64,000 bases of DNA from Lachnospiraceae bacterium A4 (GTDB taxonomy: Bacteria; Bacillota; Clostridia; Lachnospirales; Lachnospiraceae). Shown here one piece after another: positions 16,155 to 26,007 of this stretch. Within the stretch, counting starts at the first letter, position 1, and every line of letters begins with the position of its first letter. The notes under the pieces were generated by a model. That model had not been told where the DNA came from. It saw nothing but the letters and a program-made list of their open reading frames with translations, and ran no database searches. The DNA lies in NCBI GenBank assembly GCA_000403215.2, contig KE159549.1, positions 1 through 64,000 on the forward strand, given 5' to 3'. A program made the translations under genes and the position numbers.

Positions 16155-16613
16155 ATGATCTTAACAGAGAAAGAAATGACAACCGTGAAGGATTTGCAGA
16201 CACAGGAAAAGGCCTGTATCGAGAAATACCAGCGCTATTCCTGCGAGGCGAAGGATACCGTCTTAAAGGATTTGTTCAAGACACTGCAAAGCAAGGAGCA
16301 GGAGCACTATGATTCCTTACAGCAGGTGATCGGCGGTACGGTTCCCTCCTGCAACTGCAATGACGCAGACGGCAAAAATTATAATCCAAAGGCAACATAT
16401 GATAAGCTGGGCGATTCGGAGGACAAAAAGACCGATAATTTCCTTGCCACAGACTGTATCTCATCCGAGAAGCTTGTCTCCTCAGAGTACAATACCAATG
16501 TATTCTGCTTTAAGGATTCTGCGATGCGCAAACTCCTTGCAGATATCCAGATCGAGGAACAGAATCATGCAGAAATGCTGTATAAGTACAAAACCGTAAA
16601 CGGCATGTCATAG
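16155..16613 (+). CDS. CotF-like spore coat protein (ferritin-like)
   Basis: A 152-residue all-helical protein. The N-terminal segment (MILTEKEMTTVKDLQTQEKA ... CIEKYQRYSCEAKD) and C-terminal LLADIQIEEQNHAEMLYKYK have the paired-helix pattern of the CotF/ferritin-like family in spore-forming clostridia. A Cys-containing loop (SCNCNDADG) lies between. In Bacillus the family includes coat protein CotF; in clostridia several paralogues exist with unproven roles. The start follows GGAGG at 7 nt and a terminator follows at 16632, so it is monocistronic. Confidence 0.82.
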   Translation: MILTEKEMTTVKDLQTQEKACIEKYQRYSCEAKDTVLKDLFKTLQSKEQEHYDSLQQVIGGTVPSCNCNDADGKNYNPKATYDKLGDSEDKKTDNFLATDCISSEKLVSSEYNTNVFCFKDSAMRKLLADIQIEEQNHAEMLYKYKTVNGMS

Positions 16614-16631
16614 GAAAGATATGGACGTTGT

Positions 16632-16661
16632 AAAAAGGTATGGTGAGAGCCATGCCTTTTT
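16632..16661 (+). terminator. Intrinsic terminator after the CotF-like gene
   Basis: AAAAAGGTATGG (16632-16643), loop tgagag, then CCATGCCTTTTT (16650-16661); the A and T ends extend the stem. Confidence 0.85.
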
Positions 16662-16860
16662 CAGTGCAATCATTTTGTCAGCTTTTTATTGTCAGCTATT
16701 TATTATCAGCTTTTATAACCAGTTTTTATGCACAAAAATGTGAATTTCTTCCAAATTAGATATTTCAAAATCTGCAGGATTGTATTATAATAAAAATAAT
16801 CTTAACAGGTCCTTTTTGAACAGAGTGGAAGGATAAAAATGCGTGAAGGAAGGGATAGAT

Positions 16861-19800
16861 ATGGGTTACAGGATGTTATCAATTTTGCTTTGCAGCTGCC
16901 TGCTGGCGGGAAGCATACCACAAACTGCGTATGGTGCGGAGGAGACCGTGGTGTCTCAGGAGGAGACGAGTGTGCAGAGCGAGGAGGATTCGCAGGGCGA
17001 ACCAGAGCATGAGGAGGAACCGCCAGCACCCGAACCTGAACCAGAACCGGAACCCGAGCCAGAGCCGCCAAGCAGTGAAGCGCCTTCAAGCTCGGAGAGC
17101 AGCAGCGCTTCGGAGGCGCCCAGTACAGAGCCTTCCAGCACGGAGGAGCCTTCCAGCACAGAACAGCCAAGCACGGAGGAATCCTCAGCACCCGAGGGAA
17201 CAGGAAGTGAAGCGCCGTCGAATACAGAGCCGGGTACGGAACAGCCCCCCAGCACCGAGAGTCCAAGTACAGAGGAATCCTCCAGCACCGAAGCGCCGGG
17301 CACAGAGGAATCCTCCAGCACCGTGCCTTCCAGTACAGAACAGCCCCCCGGCGCCGAGAGTCCAAGTACAGAGGAGACCGAGAGTTCTACGGAGACCCAT
17401 ACAGAAACAGAGACAGAAACGACCGAGGAGGAGACCAGCGAAGAAAAGAGTACTGTGAAGGAGACTGAGACGGAAGAGGAGACGGAAACGACCGAGGAAG
17501 AGACCACGACCACGGAGGAGGAGACGACTGAGGAGGAAACGACCGAAGAAGAAACACTCCCTGAAAATACGACGGAATTAAAATACGGCAGCATTCAGGA
17601 AGTATCCTTGCAATACAATGCAGCACAGTGGTTTCAGTTTACAGCACCGGAAACAGGCTATTATAATTTTTATATAGACGGCGCCAGCACGAGCGATATA
17701 TCGCTGTCCGTGTACGACCTGCGGGAGTCTGGAAACTGTGTAAAGAGCCAGACGTATCAAAATACCGTGCGCTATGCACTGGTGTATCTGGAAAAAGGAC
17801 AGATCGTATACCCCGCACTCACGCTTACAGAAAGCGGCCCGATTGTGGGCAAACAGGTTCGTCTGGGGACAAAACGCCCCAGAATAGCATCTGTCGAACA
17901 GACAGAGGGAGGATACAGGGCATCTGCCAGCAGCTTTATTGCACAGATTGGCTGGAATGCTGCAAGCAGGACAGTTTCAGCAGATTTGACCCTCACCGCA
18001 AAGGGCAGCAAGGCATTAAACGAAAGTTATTACTGGCAGATACGGTACGGTAGCAGCGGGACAGGGTATCAGTATATTGACCAGCAGATTGTGCCAGATG
18101 TCAGGAAAGAGAAGATGATTGATGCGCTTGACCCGGGGGTGGAGTACAGTTTTACAATGTATTTGATTAACGCAGACACCCTCGCGCTAGAAGCAGTGCT
18201 CGTGCCAGACACGGCGGCGATCAAAATGCAGACAGGAAGTTCAAAGGAAAGCATTATTTTCCGTGGAACACACGCGGGATATGACAGCATCACCCTCGAC
18301 ATTGAGGCGGTCGAAGCCGTGGCAAAGTACAGTTATGGCCCTCTTGCGGAATATGAAAAAGAAGTGACTGTACAGCGGCAGATTAGCGGTCTGGCAAGCA
18401 TCACCGTATCAGACCTCGAGCCGGCGACGACTTACTATTTTGAGTTTTATAACAGCAAAGGCGTTACTTTTGCATACACGACGGTGGACACAAAAGAGTA
18501 TCCTGCAAAAGTCCTGTACAGCGCAAAGCCGGCCGGACCCGATGTGATAGCGCTCAAAGCGGATATTTCTTCGTATGATGGCAAGCTTCCAGAATATTTT
18601 AATTTATGTTATGAAGTGGCGGATGCCGACGGCAAAATGATTGTCTCTGATCTGGAGAAGATTTCTACAAAGGGCGGTGAGCGCTGGACGATTGAGGCGT
18701 CTGTGCCTGAGCTTGAACACAGCACGCAGTATCTCGTCACGATGTGGATGAACGAGCCGGGGTATACGGCGCATTTCAAGCAAAAGACACTGGAGGTCAA
18801 GACCGACAAAGCACCATTTCCCGATGCTGCACTGACAGCGGAGATTACGCAGAATACAGACCAGTTGACAAGGGCGGACTATGTGGTGCGCATCGCAGAC
18901 TATCGGGAAGCAGTGACTGGAAAACTGAAATACCGAATGAAGAATGCACTGGGTGAATACAAGACCAAGAATATCAATATCCGCAATGGTATGACCAAAG
19001 GCGTTATCAATGGGCTTCAGGAGGGAACTGAGTACGAGTATGAAGTACGGGTTGCGGGCGTGGTGTGCCGCGGCTTTTTCCAGATGGGGGAAGCGCGCAT
19101 CAATCCAGTGCTGTCAGATGACACTGGCGCGTATGATTCCGTCATTTCATACCGCTTGAACCCGTCTGAGCTTACCAAGGGCGCTTCGTACAGCGCAAAA
19201 CTGTATTATTTTAATGAGGAGACAAAGCTCTATGCAGAGCTTCGGAGTAAACTGTCCGTCACAGCGGCAGACGATTATACGGTTTCCATGCAGGCGGCGG
19301 AGTACTTTGCACTGTCACCCGACACACTGTACGGCTTTCAGTGGGAACTGTATGAGGGGACTACGCTGGTCAACACACAGTACCAGCTAATCACGACTGG
19401 AAAATCTGAGGCAGCGGTGGAGCTGACGGCCAACATGGCAGATTCCATCACTTGCAGTATTGCGCTCAAGGGCAGGACAGAACACATCAAGCGGGATATC
19501 ACGCTCTTTGCCTATATTAAGGAGGAGGACGGGGCGTACCGCAAAACCGGCCCGAGTTTTAACCTGTATGCATCAAAGGGTTACAAGATCACAGGCTATA
19601 CCATATCTGGACTGGTTGATGAGCGGAATTACACGGTGTCCTTTCGGGATATCAAGGGAAAAGAGTACGGCGTGTACACATTTGCCTTTGACGCGAAAAT
19701 AGACGGTGTGCGCGTGAGCATTGGCAATCAGGTTGCGGGAGCGCATCAAATAACCTTGCAGACCCAGATTGAGGGGGAACCTGCGCCCGGCTCGTATCTG

Positions 19801-20793
19801 ATTCTGTTTTTCAAGGAAAAGGACGAGGAGGACTGGGATATCCGTAGTGTGCTGCTTGAGGAGAACCAGACAGAGTGCAATTTTGAGCTCACAAGTTATC
19901 TGGGAGATGATGTGAATGCTGACAGAATCTATGAATTTGTGTCCGGCATCAGCAATGTGCAGTATCCGCCAGCCACGGCGGCGCTCGATGGTGTCTGCTC
20001 TGGAGAGATTCTCACGCAGACGGACGGCAGGAGTCTCACAAATGTCACGGCGGCAAGTGGTTATTCCTATATTTCGGTTAAGGCAATGATCACAAACAAT
20101 CCAATGAATACGAGCTCTTACATCTATGTGTTTTACAGGGAAAAAGGTGCGTCTGAGTGGATTAAGAGCAAAAAGAGCTTTATGGTCAGCACGACGACTG
20201 GCGGTATGCTGACGTTTATCAATGATTTGAAGCCGGGGACAGAATATGAGTATAAAGTGGCGGTCAGCGACAGCGGTTATGATGTCATGCTCCATGAGAT
20301 TGAGAAGGACAGACAGGTGTCCGGCAGCATCATGACAAAGGCACATGAGTTTGCGCTGGATATCAAAACTGCGCCGCTTCGGCGGGATAGGCAGGGCGCG
20401 GCGCTGAGCGTGAGTGCCAGCACGGACACGCCGGAGAAGAGCCTCAAGGCAGTGCTGACGCTGAACAACGGCGAGACGCGGGAGGTGCTGCTACAGCGCA
20501 GCAAAAATTACTGCGCGACATTGGAGCTGGAGGATTTATCACCAGACGAGCGCTATACCGTGACAAATGCAGAACTCAAGGTGATGGAGACCATCACGGG
20601 GAAATGCAGTTATGTGACAGTTGCCTCCTTTGAGCCGTCCTATGAGTTTACCGCGGCGCCGCGTGCAAATCAGGTAAATCTGGTGCGCAGGTATGAGAAA
20701 AAATCAGGGCAGTATTCGCTTTTAAGCGGATTTGCACTGCATAATAATTCGGAATTGACAGATACTATGATTAGCCGTCAGTACAGCTTCTGA
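16861..20793 (+). CDS. Large secreted surface protein with Ser/Thr/Glu/Pro stalk and fibronectin-III-like repeats
   Basis: About 1311 residues. It starts MGYRMLSILLCSCLLAGS and has a signal peptide ending near AYGA. Residues about 25-240 are a low-complexity stalk: PEPEPE runs, then STEEPSSTE-type repeats, then TETETTEEET runs. The remaining thousand residues are beta-rich, with recurrent segments such as LEPATTYYFEFYN, LDPGVEYSFTMYL and LKPGTEYEYKVAV, the G-strand signature of fibronectin type III modules. No LPXTG, S-layer or choline-binding anchor is seen at the C-terminus. I chose the ATG at 16861 because GGAAGGG precedes it; a GTG at 16843 is possible. It is likely an adhesin or matrix-binding protein. 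Confidence 0.83.
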   Translation: MGYRMLSILLCSCLLAGSIPQTAYGAEETVVSQEETSVQSEEDSQGEPEHEEEPPAPEPEPEPEPEPEPPSSEAPSSSESSSASEAPSTEPSSTEEPSSTEQPSTEESSAPEGTGSEAPSNTEPGTEQPPSTESPSTEESSSTEAPGTEESSSTVPSSTEQPPGAESPSTEETESSTETHTETETETTEEETSEEKSTVKETETEEETETTEEETTTTEEETTEEETTEEETLPENTTELKYGSIQEVSLQYNAAQWFQFTAPETGYYNFYIDGASTSDISLSVYDLRESGNCVKSQTYQNTVRYALVYLEKGQIVYPALTLTESGPIVGKQVRLGTKRPRIASVEQTEGGYRASASSFIAQIGWNAASRTVSADLTLTAKGSKALNESYYWQIRYGSSGTGYQYIDQQIVPDVRKEKMIDALDPGVEYSFTMYLINADTLALEAVLVPDTAAIKMQTGSSKESIIFRGTHAGYDSITLDIEAVEAVAKYSYGPLAEYEKEVTVQRQISGLASITVSDLEPATTYYFEFYNSKGVTFAYTTVDTKEYPAKVLYSAKPAGPDVIALKADISSYDGKLPEYFNLCYEVADADGKMIVSDLEKISTKGGERWTIEASVPELEHSTQYLVTMWMNEPGYTAHFKQKTLEVKTDKAPFPDAALTAEITQNTDQLTRADYVVRIADYREAVTGKLKYRMKNALGEYKTKNINIRNGMTKGVINGLQEGTEYEYEVRVAGVVCRGFFQMGEARINPVLSDDTGAYDSVISYRLNPSELTKGASYSAKLYYFNEETKLYAELRSKLSVTAADDYTVSMQAAEYFALSPDTLYGFQWELYEGTTLVNTQYQLITTGKSEAAVELTANMADSITCSIALKGRTEHIKRDITLFAYIKEEDGAYRKTGPSFNLYASKGYKITGYTISGLVDERNYTVSFRDIKGKEYGVYTFAFDAKIDGVRVSIGNQVAGAHQITLQTQIEGEPAPGSYLILFFKEKDEEDWDIRSVLLEENQTECNFELTSYLGDDVNADRIYEFVSGISNVQYPPATAALDGVCSGEILTQTDGRSLTNVTAASGYSYISVKAMITNNPMNTSSYIYVFYREKGASEWIKSKKSFMVSTTTGGMLTFINDLKPGTEYEYKVAVSDSGYDVMLHEIEKDRQVSGSIMTKAHEFALDIKTAPLRRDRQGAALSVSASTDTPEKSLKAVLTLNNGETREVLLQRSKNYCATLELEDLSPDERYTVTNAELKVMETITGKCSYVTVASFEPSYEFTAAPRANQVNLVRRYEKKSGQYSLLSGFALHNNSELTDTMISRQYSF

Positions 20794-20842
20794 CGGCTGG
20801 CAGCCCCATATACATAATGCTTGACAAAAGGCAGGGATTTGT

Positions 20843-21919
20843 ATGAACTTTTTATTGCGTGGGGACTATCAGCGGGTAATTTTGTATATACTGACATCAG
20901 TGTCAGTTTTGGCAGCTTTAAAGTATCTTCTTCCATATTTTTTACCGCTGTTGATGGCGCTATTAATCGTAGTGCCGTTGCAGCGGTTTTGCAGGTCAAG
21001 AAACCGCTCTGGACAAAAGGGATTTATGGCGGGCGGGATTTTGTTTGGCATTATTTTAATTGTGGCGTTGATTATCGTGGGGATTGGCACCTTCCTGCTC
21101 AGCAAGGCAAGAAATTTTGTGCAGAATGCAGACTTTTGGACCGACAGTATCTCGCAGTTGGTTTCAAATCTGAGCGCAGAGCTGGAAGCGTTTTTTGCGC
21201 TACAGCCGGGAACCGTGGAGAATTGGCTCTCTGAGCGGTTTGCAGAGCTTGGGGCGTGCTTTGCACAGCCGGGCGACGGGCTGATCACAGGCAGCCTGCG
21301 CTACCTGTCTGTGGCAGGGCGCGCAGGGACGTTTGTGGTGGTGAGTTTTATCTGCGTTGTATTGTTTGCGCGCGAGATAGAGGGCTGGCAGCAGGGGTTG
21401 TTAAATCTGGCGGCGATCGAGCCTGCCATTGACCATATTCTGTCTATCCTTCTGCGCATTGGCAAGAAGCTTGGCAATATGATTAAGACCTATATGAAAA
21501 CGCAGACGATTATTCTTGTCTGTATCAGCATTACGGCGACCGTCGGCCTGTATCTGGGCGGCAGCAAAGAGGGCTGGTTTTATGGGCTGCTGGCAGGATT
21601 TATGGATTTTCTCCCATTTATCGGAACGGGAATTGTGCTGATTCCGATTAGTGTGATGGCGTTTTTGCGCGGAAAGCTTGGAAGCGGCGTGATTATTCTG
21701 CTGACGTATTTTATCTGTGTGATCATTCGTGAATTTCTCGAGCCGCGGCTGCTGGGGAACGGGTTAAAGTTTTCGCCCGTTGCAATCTTAATCTCTGTCT
21801 ACGCAGGGGTCATTTATTACGGGCTGGGCGGCGTGATACTGGGACCCATCACGCTTTTGATACTGGTTGAGCTGGGGCGGGAAATCTTTGTGCCCGGCAC
21901 GGCTGGCAAGGCGGAATGA
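20843..21919 (+). CDS. AI-2E/YtvI family membrane permease
   Basis: A 358-residue polytopic membrane protein of the UPF0118/AI-2E family. It has paired N-terminal helices (about 12-50), a helix at 62-85, an extracellular-type loop, and a C-terminal cluster with GFMDFLPFIGTGIVLIP and FLEPRLLGNGLKFSPVAIL, both family signatures. YtvI-type members are conserved in endospore formers with an uncertain transport role; other members are exporters or ion antiporters. It follows the large surface gene by 49 bp on the same strand and converges with the GH2 gene, 15 bp beyond its stop. Confidence 0.87.
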   Translation: MNFLLRGDYQRVILYILTSVSVLAALKYLLPYFLPLLMALLIVVPLQRFCRSRNRSGQKGFMAGGILFGIILIVALIIVGIGTFLLSKARNFVQNADFWTDSISQLVSNLSAELEAFFALQPGTVENWLSERFAELGACFAQPGDGLITGSLRYLSVAGRAGTFVVVSFICVVLFAREIEGWQQGLLNLAAIEPAIDHILSILLRIGKKLGNMIKTYMKTQTIILVCISITATVGLYLGGSKEGWFYGLLAGFMDFLPFIGTGIVLIPISVMAFLRGKLGSGVIILLTYFICVIIREFLEPRLLGNGLKFSPVAILISVYAGVIYYGLGGVILGPITLLILVELGREIFVPGTAGKAE

Positions 21920-21934
21920 AAAACTGCAAGGAAA

Positions 21935-24364
21935 TCAAACCGTGATGCGCTCTGTCCGTATGAAATCCCCGCGCACCGTTACAGTCAGCGGTGTATCGGC
22001 GCTGGTGGCTTCGTTGTCGGAGGCATAGATGATTAGCTGGCCACGGTATGCCCTGCGATAGTTGGCGGTGTATTCCGTCGTGTCAGCGAGATCACCGTTT
22101 TCGAGTCCCAGCAGTGTTCCGTTCTCGACTGTCACAGTGAGCAGGGTGGCATCGTGACAGACCCGTCTGCCGTTTCCGTCACGCAGCATAACTTCAAACT
22201 GATGGAGTGGATTGCGCGAGCCGACAGCATTGCCAATCAGCTCTGTGATTTCCGGGGCAAGGCGGTATTCCTGCACGGACATCTGGCATGCCGCCATTGT
22301 TGTATACAGGCTGTGACTGACACTGGTGTCATTTTTGCTGCCTTTTGCAGTCAGAGTTCCCGGCTCAAATGGTATCGTAATAATGATACAGTCCTTGTCT
22401 TGGTTCTTTTCGTATGTGCCGAGGTGTTGATTGTTTAAAAATAACTCGATGCGGCTGAGGTTGGTATAACATTTGACAGTTACCAGCTCGCCGGGACAGT
22501 AGTTCCAGCTCTCACCCGAAGCGGCGAACTCGCAGGCGTAAGCATCTGTTGCAGTTTCTCCCCAAGGCGCAGTGCAGTCGTCACATTGGCGTACCGTGGT
22601 TAGATGGATTACCGGCTCTTCAGCCCAGAAGCTCTGTCTGCGGTAATAGCCCGGCTTTTCAAAGCCCGCAAGCGTCAGAAGTCCTGCGTCAGAGCCGTGG
22701 ATGGGCCACCCGCGCGCCTCGCCCAGATAGTCGATGCCAGTCCACAGGAACTGGCCGGCGATATAGTCGTTGTCTGTCACTGCCAGCCAGTCCTGAAAAC
22801 GGTGGCTGTTTTCGCTGCCAAAAAACGGCTTGTCGGGATACTGCATATGATGCGCTGCATACAGATTTTCTTTGTAATTGTAACCCGCAACGTCGATGGC
22901 ATCAAGAAAGCCAAGATTTGCAGAAAGCTCTGGAAATGCAGCCGCGAGCGTCACAGGGTGCGTGGTGTCCACGGACCGCACGAGATCACACAGATGCTTT
23001 GCCACGGCTGCCAGACGCTCGGCATTGGGGCGCAGGGCATTGTAGAGACGCTCGGATTCTGGCTTGTTGGCGTCGTTGTTGCCTGTCATTTTGTCAAAGC
23101 TTGAATGGCAGTAGGGGTCATTAGGGTAGTCAATCTCGTTGCCGATGCTCCATAAAATGACACTCGGATGATTGCGGTCGCGCCGGATCATATCGGTGAG
23201 ATCGCGCTCATGCCAGACAGGAAAGTCCGTGTAGTAACCTTCATGCCTTGGGGGATAGACATTGTGCCCCTGCCACCATTTGTTTTTGGGGCCTTCCCAC
23301 TCATCAAACGCCTCGTCAATCACGAAAAAGCCTAAAATATCGCACAGTGTATACAGTGCAGGCATGTGGGGATTGTGGCTCATGCGGATTGCGTTGCAGC
23401 CCATTTTTTTCAGCTTGATAAGCCTGCGCGTCCACACCTCATAGGGCACAGCGGCGCCGAGACAGCCTGCGTCGTGATGCAGGCAGACGCCTTTTAATAT
23501 GGCAGGCGCACCGTTAAGGATAAAGCCTTTATCTGAATGAAAACGATAGGTTCGGATACCGACTTTCATCTCATGTACCTGATATGCTTTTTGATAAGAA
23601 AGATAAGTTTTTACGGTGTACAGATACGGATATTGGGGAGACCAGAGATCAGGCGCTGCAATAGTTCCAGTGTTTTGAACCTGCGTGGTGCTGTGCGCCA
23701 TAACGGTGGTCTGTGAGACCGCTTCGCCCACGAGCTTTCCCGTGGTGTCAAAGATGACATTCGTGACAGTGACCAGACAGTTTCGGTCTGTCGCGTTTGC
23801 CAGCTCGTTCACAATTTCAAAATCAGCGCTTTCCTCCGTCACGCGCGGCGTGTGGAAAAAGATACCATTCTCGACAGGATAGATTTTCTCAGAAATGGAC
23901 AGTGTGACGCCGCCAGTGATGCCGGAGCCTGTAAACCAGCGGGAATCCGACAGTTCCCGGCGGTCAACATACACACTGATAATATTATCGCGGTCAAAGT
24001 GGAAGCAATCGGACACATCATAGCCAAAAGAACTGTAGCCGTTTGGACGCTCGCCAAGATAGGATGAATTGCACCAGACACGGCTGTTTTTGTATACGCT
24101 TTCAAACTGGACACGGATTTGCTTTCCCCGCCATGCTTCATTGGGGGCAACATGGATACGGTACCAGCCAATACCGCCTGCAAGATATCCTGTGCCGCTT
24201 GAATATTCCTTTGAAAAGGGCAGGCGGACAGACCAGTCATGCGGCAGAGTGACGCCGGTCCAGTCCTTATCGTCATACCATGCCTGCCATGCGTCAGGGG
24301 CGTCACCGAGATAAAAACGTGCATATTTTAACGGCAGTGTCAGCGTGTCAATGATTGTTTCCAT
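21935..24364 (-). CDS. Glycoside hydrolase family 2 (beta-galactosidase/beta-glucuronidase type)
   Basis: An 809-residue cytoplasmic enzyme without signal peptide. It has an N-terminal sugar-binding jelly roll (GIGWYRIHV, RVQFESVYKNSRVWCN), an Ig-like domain, and a TIM barrel. In the barrel ILWSIGNEIDYP carries the acid/base Glu410, FFGSENSHRF carries the nucleophile Glu518, and MSHNPH is the usual substrate-pocket motif. The C-terminal Ig-like domains complete the long form. It would release terminal non-reducing beta-linked sugars from imported oligosaccharides; the specificity cannot be fixed by eye. An extended -10 (TGGTATAAT) lies on the minus strand at 24418-24426, and the ribosome site is AAAGGAG. 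Confidence 0.9.
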   Translation of the reverse strand: METIIDTLTLPLKYARFYLGDAPDAWQAWYDDKDWTGVTLPHDWSVRLPFSKEYSSGTGYLAGGIGWYRIHVAPNEAWRGKQIRVQFESVYKNSRVWCNSSYLGERPNGYSSFGYDVSDCFHFDRDNIISVYVDRRELSDSRWFTGSGITGGVTLSISEKIYPVENGIFFHTPRVTEESADFEIVNELANATDRNCLVTVTNVIFDTTGKLVGEAVSQTTVMAHSTTQVQNTGTIAAPDLWSPQYPYLYTVKTYLSYQKAYQVHEMKVGIRTYRFHSDKGFILNGAPAILKGVCLHHDAGCLGAAVPYEVWTRRLIKLKKMGCNAIRMSHNPHMPALYTLCDILGFFVIDEAFDEWEGPKNKWWQGHNVYPPRHEGYYTDFPVWHERDLTDMIRRDRNHPSVILWSIGNEIDYPNDPYCHSSFDKMTGNNDANKPESERLYNALRPNAERLAAVAKHLCDLVRSVDTTHPVTLAAAFPELSANLGFLDAIDVAGYNYKENLYAAHHMQYPDKPFFGSENSHRFQDWLAVTDNDYIAGQFLWTGIDYLGEARGWPIHGSDAGLLTLAGFEKPGYYRRQSFWAEEPVIHLTTVRQCDDCTAPWGETATDAYACEFAASGESWNYCPGELVTVKCYTNLSRIELFLNNQHLGTYEKNQDKDCIIITIPFEPGTLTAKGSKNDTSVSHSLYTTMAACQMSVQEYRLAPEITELIGNAVGSRNPLHQFEVMLRDGNGRRVCHDATLLTVTVENGTLLGLENGDLADTTEYTANYRRAYRGQLIIYASDNEATSADTPLTVTVRGDFIRTERITV

Positions 24365-24481
24365 AGAAAATAGTACTCCTTTCGGTAAAAAGTGGGCCTA
24401 AAGCCCGTTCAAGGCTGATTATACCATATTTATGCGTGCAATGCTATTGCAAAAACAATTGGAATTAATGCATGAAAATCT

Positions 24482-24724
24482 TTGTCTGCTGCGGCTTGTA
24501 GTGATATAATAAAAATAAATCAAAAAACAGATCTGAAAATGCAGGCAGAATACGGCAAACAGGCTAAAGCTGCTGCCAAGTGTGAAAACAGTCTGTGATT
24601 TACAGGAAGGGCTTGAGGGGCGCAGACACGTGTTAAAACAAAATCCATCATAAATTCTATCATCAAAATCTGTACTTTTTGGCGTGTATGAACATAAAAA
24701 TCTGAAACATCAGGTTCAGATTTT
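24482..24724 (+). promoter_or_regulatory. Promoter and long leader with hairpin before the MFS gene
   Basis: TTGTCT (24482-24487) and TATAAT (24505-24510) are 17 nt apart and give a leader of about 230 nt. Its end forms a perfect 10-bp stem, AAAATCTGAA (24697-24706) with TTCAGATTTT (24715-24724). The stem lies just before the ribosome site TAGGAG and ends in four T, so it could act as an attenuator. Nothing else is seen in the 378-bp gap. Confidence 0.55.
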
Positions 24725-24742
24725 GTATGATAGGAGATTAAA

Positions 24743-25915
24743 ATGAAGAAAAAACGAAATATAGACAGACTTGAAATGTTGGCATTTTTCAATGGCTTGG
24801 TATTTTATGCGCCAGTTGCGCTTCTGGTGCGGACCCATGCGGGCGTGACGATGGCACAGTTTTTTGTGCTGCAAGCGGTGTTGTCGCTGACGGTATTTTT
24901 GTTTGAAATCCCGACGGGGATGCTCACAGACAGAATTGGGTACAAGAACACAATGGTTTTGGCGCAGGGCATTGTCGTTCTGGCGAGAGGACTTATGGCG
25001 CTCGCGTATCTGACAGGCAGTTTGGGACTGTTTGTTGTGGAGGCGGTCGCGGAGGGCTTTGCTGCCTGCTTCTTGTCAGGGATACAGGACGCGTATATTT
25101 ATAGTGTCTATCAAGAGGCGCAGTATCCTGTAAAGGTGGCGCGTGTGTCAAATTTTGGAACGGCTGGCTTTATCGTGAGTACGCTGTTCTATGCCGTGCT
25201 TTACCGTCTTGGCGGAATTCTTGTCCTGCTTGTGGCGACAGTGGTTTCCTGCGGCGCTGGGGTTTTTTGTGCCGCAGGCATGATGCCTGAGCCCCAAATG
25301 GCGGGACATGTGACAACCACACAAGAGGGTGACACCCGCACGATGCTACACATTTTTCGAAACGCGCCAATGCGACGAATGGTCTTTCTGGCGGCGTGTT
25401 TTTCCGTGGCGTTTCTGCTCATAAATTTCTTTTATGTAGAGAAACTTCTGGCATGTGGAATACAGGAAGCGTGGATGTCACCCATTATCCTCGTATACTC
25501 TGCGATACAGATGCTTGCGGAGAGACTGCTTGACCGTATCGGGAATGCGTCTAGGCGGCGGGCAATGTTTTGGGCAATTCTCGTTGCAGGGGGGCTTATG
25601 ATAGCCTTTGCCGTAAGTTTTGCACCGGTTCTTGTCGTGTTGGTTATGGTGGTGCTCCCTTTGGCGCTGAGTTTCCCGGAATTTATTTTAAACAGCATGG
25701 AAAATGCCTATATTGACGAATGCGGGCTGTCGGGGCAGAGGGCCGCAATTTTGTCTGTGGCAAATATGGCTGGAAATTTGATGGAGATTATTTTCTTATT
25801 GGCGTCGGCGTATATTGCCGCGCTTGGAACTGCTGCCTGTTTTCTTGGTGCGGGGGTGCTGCTGGTCATCTTTGGAATGGGCGTGTGCTGTGCAAAGGAG
25901 AAAGAATGGCGTTAA
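24743..25915 (+). CDS. MFS transporter
   Basis: A 390-residue major facilitator with about 12 membrane segments. The first loop carries EIPTGMLTDRIGYKN, the motif-A region common in drug and metabolite exporters. The N-terminus is basic (MKKKRNID). The substrate is not predictable. It is preceded by a leader with a strong hairpin that may regulate it. It is a single gene between divergently read neighbours, followed by the convergent acetyltransferase. The GC content here is still like the preceding genes, whereas the next genes are clearly AT-richer. Confidence 0.85.
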   Translation: MKKKRNIDRLEMLAFFNGLVFYAPVALLVRTHAGVTMAQFFVLQAVLSLTVFLFEIPTGMLTDRIGYKNTMVLAQGIVVLARGLMALAYLTGSLGLFVVEAVAEGFAACFLSGIQDAYIYSVYQEAQYPVKVARVSNFGTAGFIVSTLFYAVLYRLGGILVLLVATVVSCGAGVFCAAGMMPEPQMAGHVTTTQEGDTRTMLHIFRNAPMRRMVFLAACFSVAFLLINFFYVEKLLACGIQEAWMSPIILVYSAIQMLAERLLDRIGNASRRRAMFWAILVAGGLMIAFAVSFAPVLVVLVMVVLPLALSFPEFILNSMENAYIDECGLSGQRAAILSVANMAGNLMEIIFLLASAYIAALGTAACFLGAGVLLVIFGMGVCCAKEKEWR

Positions 25916-26007
25916 CTTTCCGTATTTTCTTTGGCTTCTTTCAATTCATCTTTTGAAAAATCCATAGTTTCCTCCACAATCTTCGATTTGGCGCTGCTTT
26001 CATAGCT

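Noticed and set aside
14044-17626. Long antisense and alternate-frame reading frames (for example 14084-14773 and 16956-17594 on the minus strand)
   Set aside because: They mirror the Glu/Ser/Thr repeat tracts of the sense genes, give low-complexity Ser/Leu/Val proteins and have no ribosome sites.
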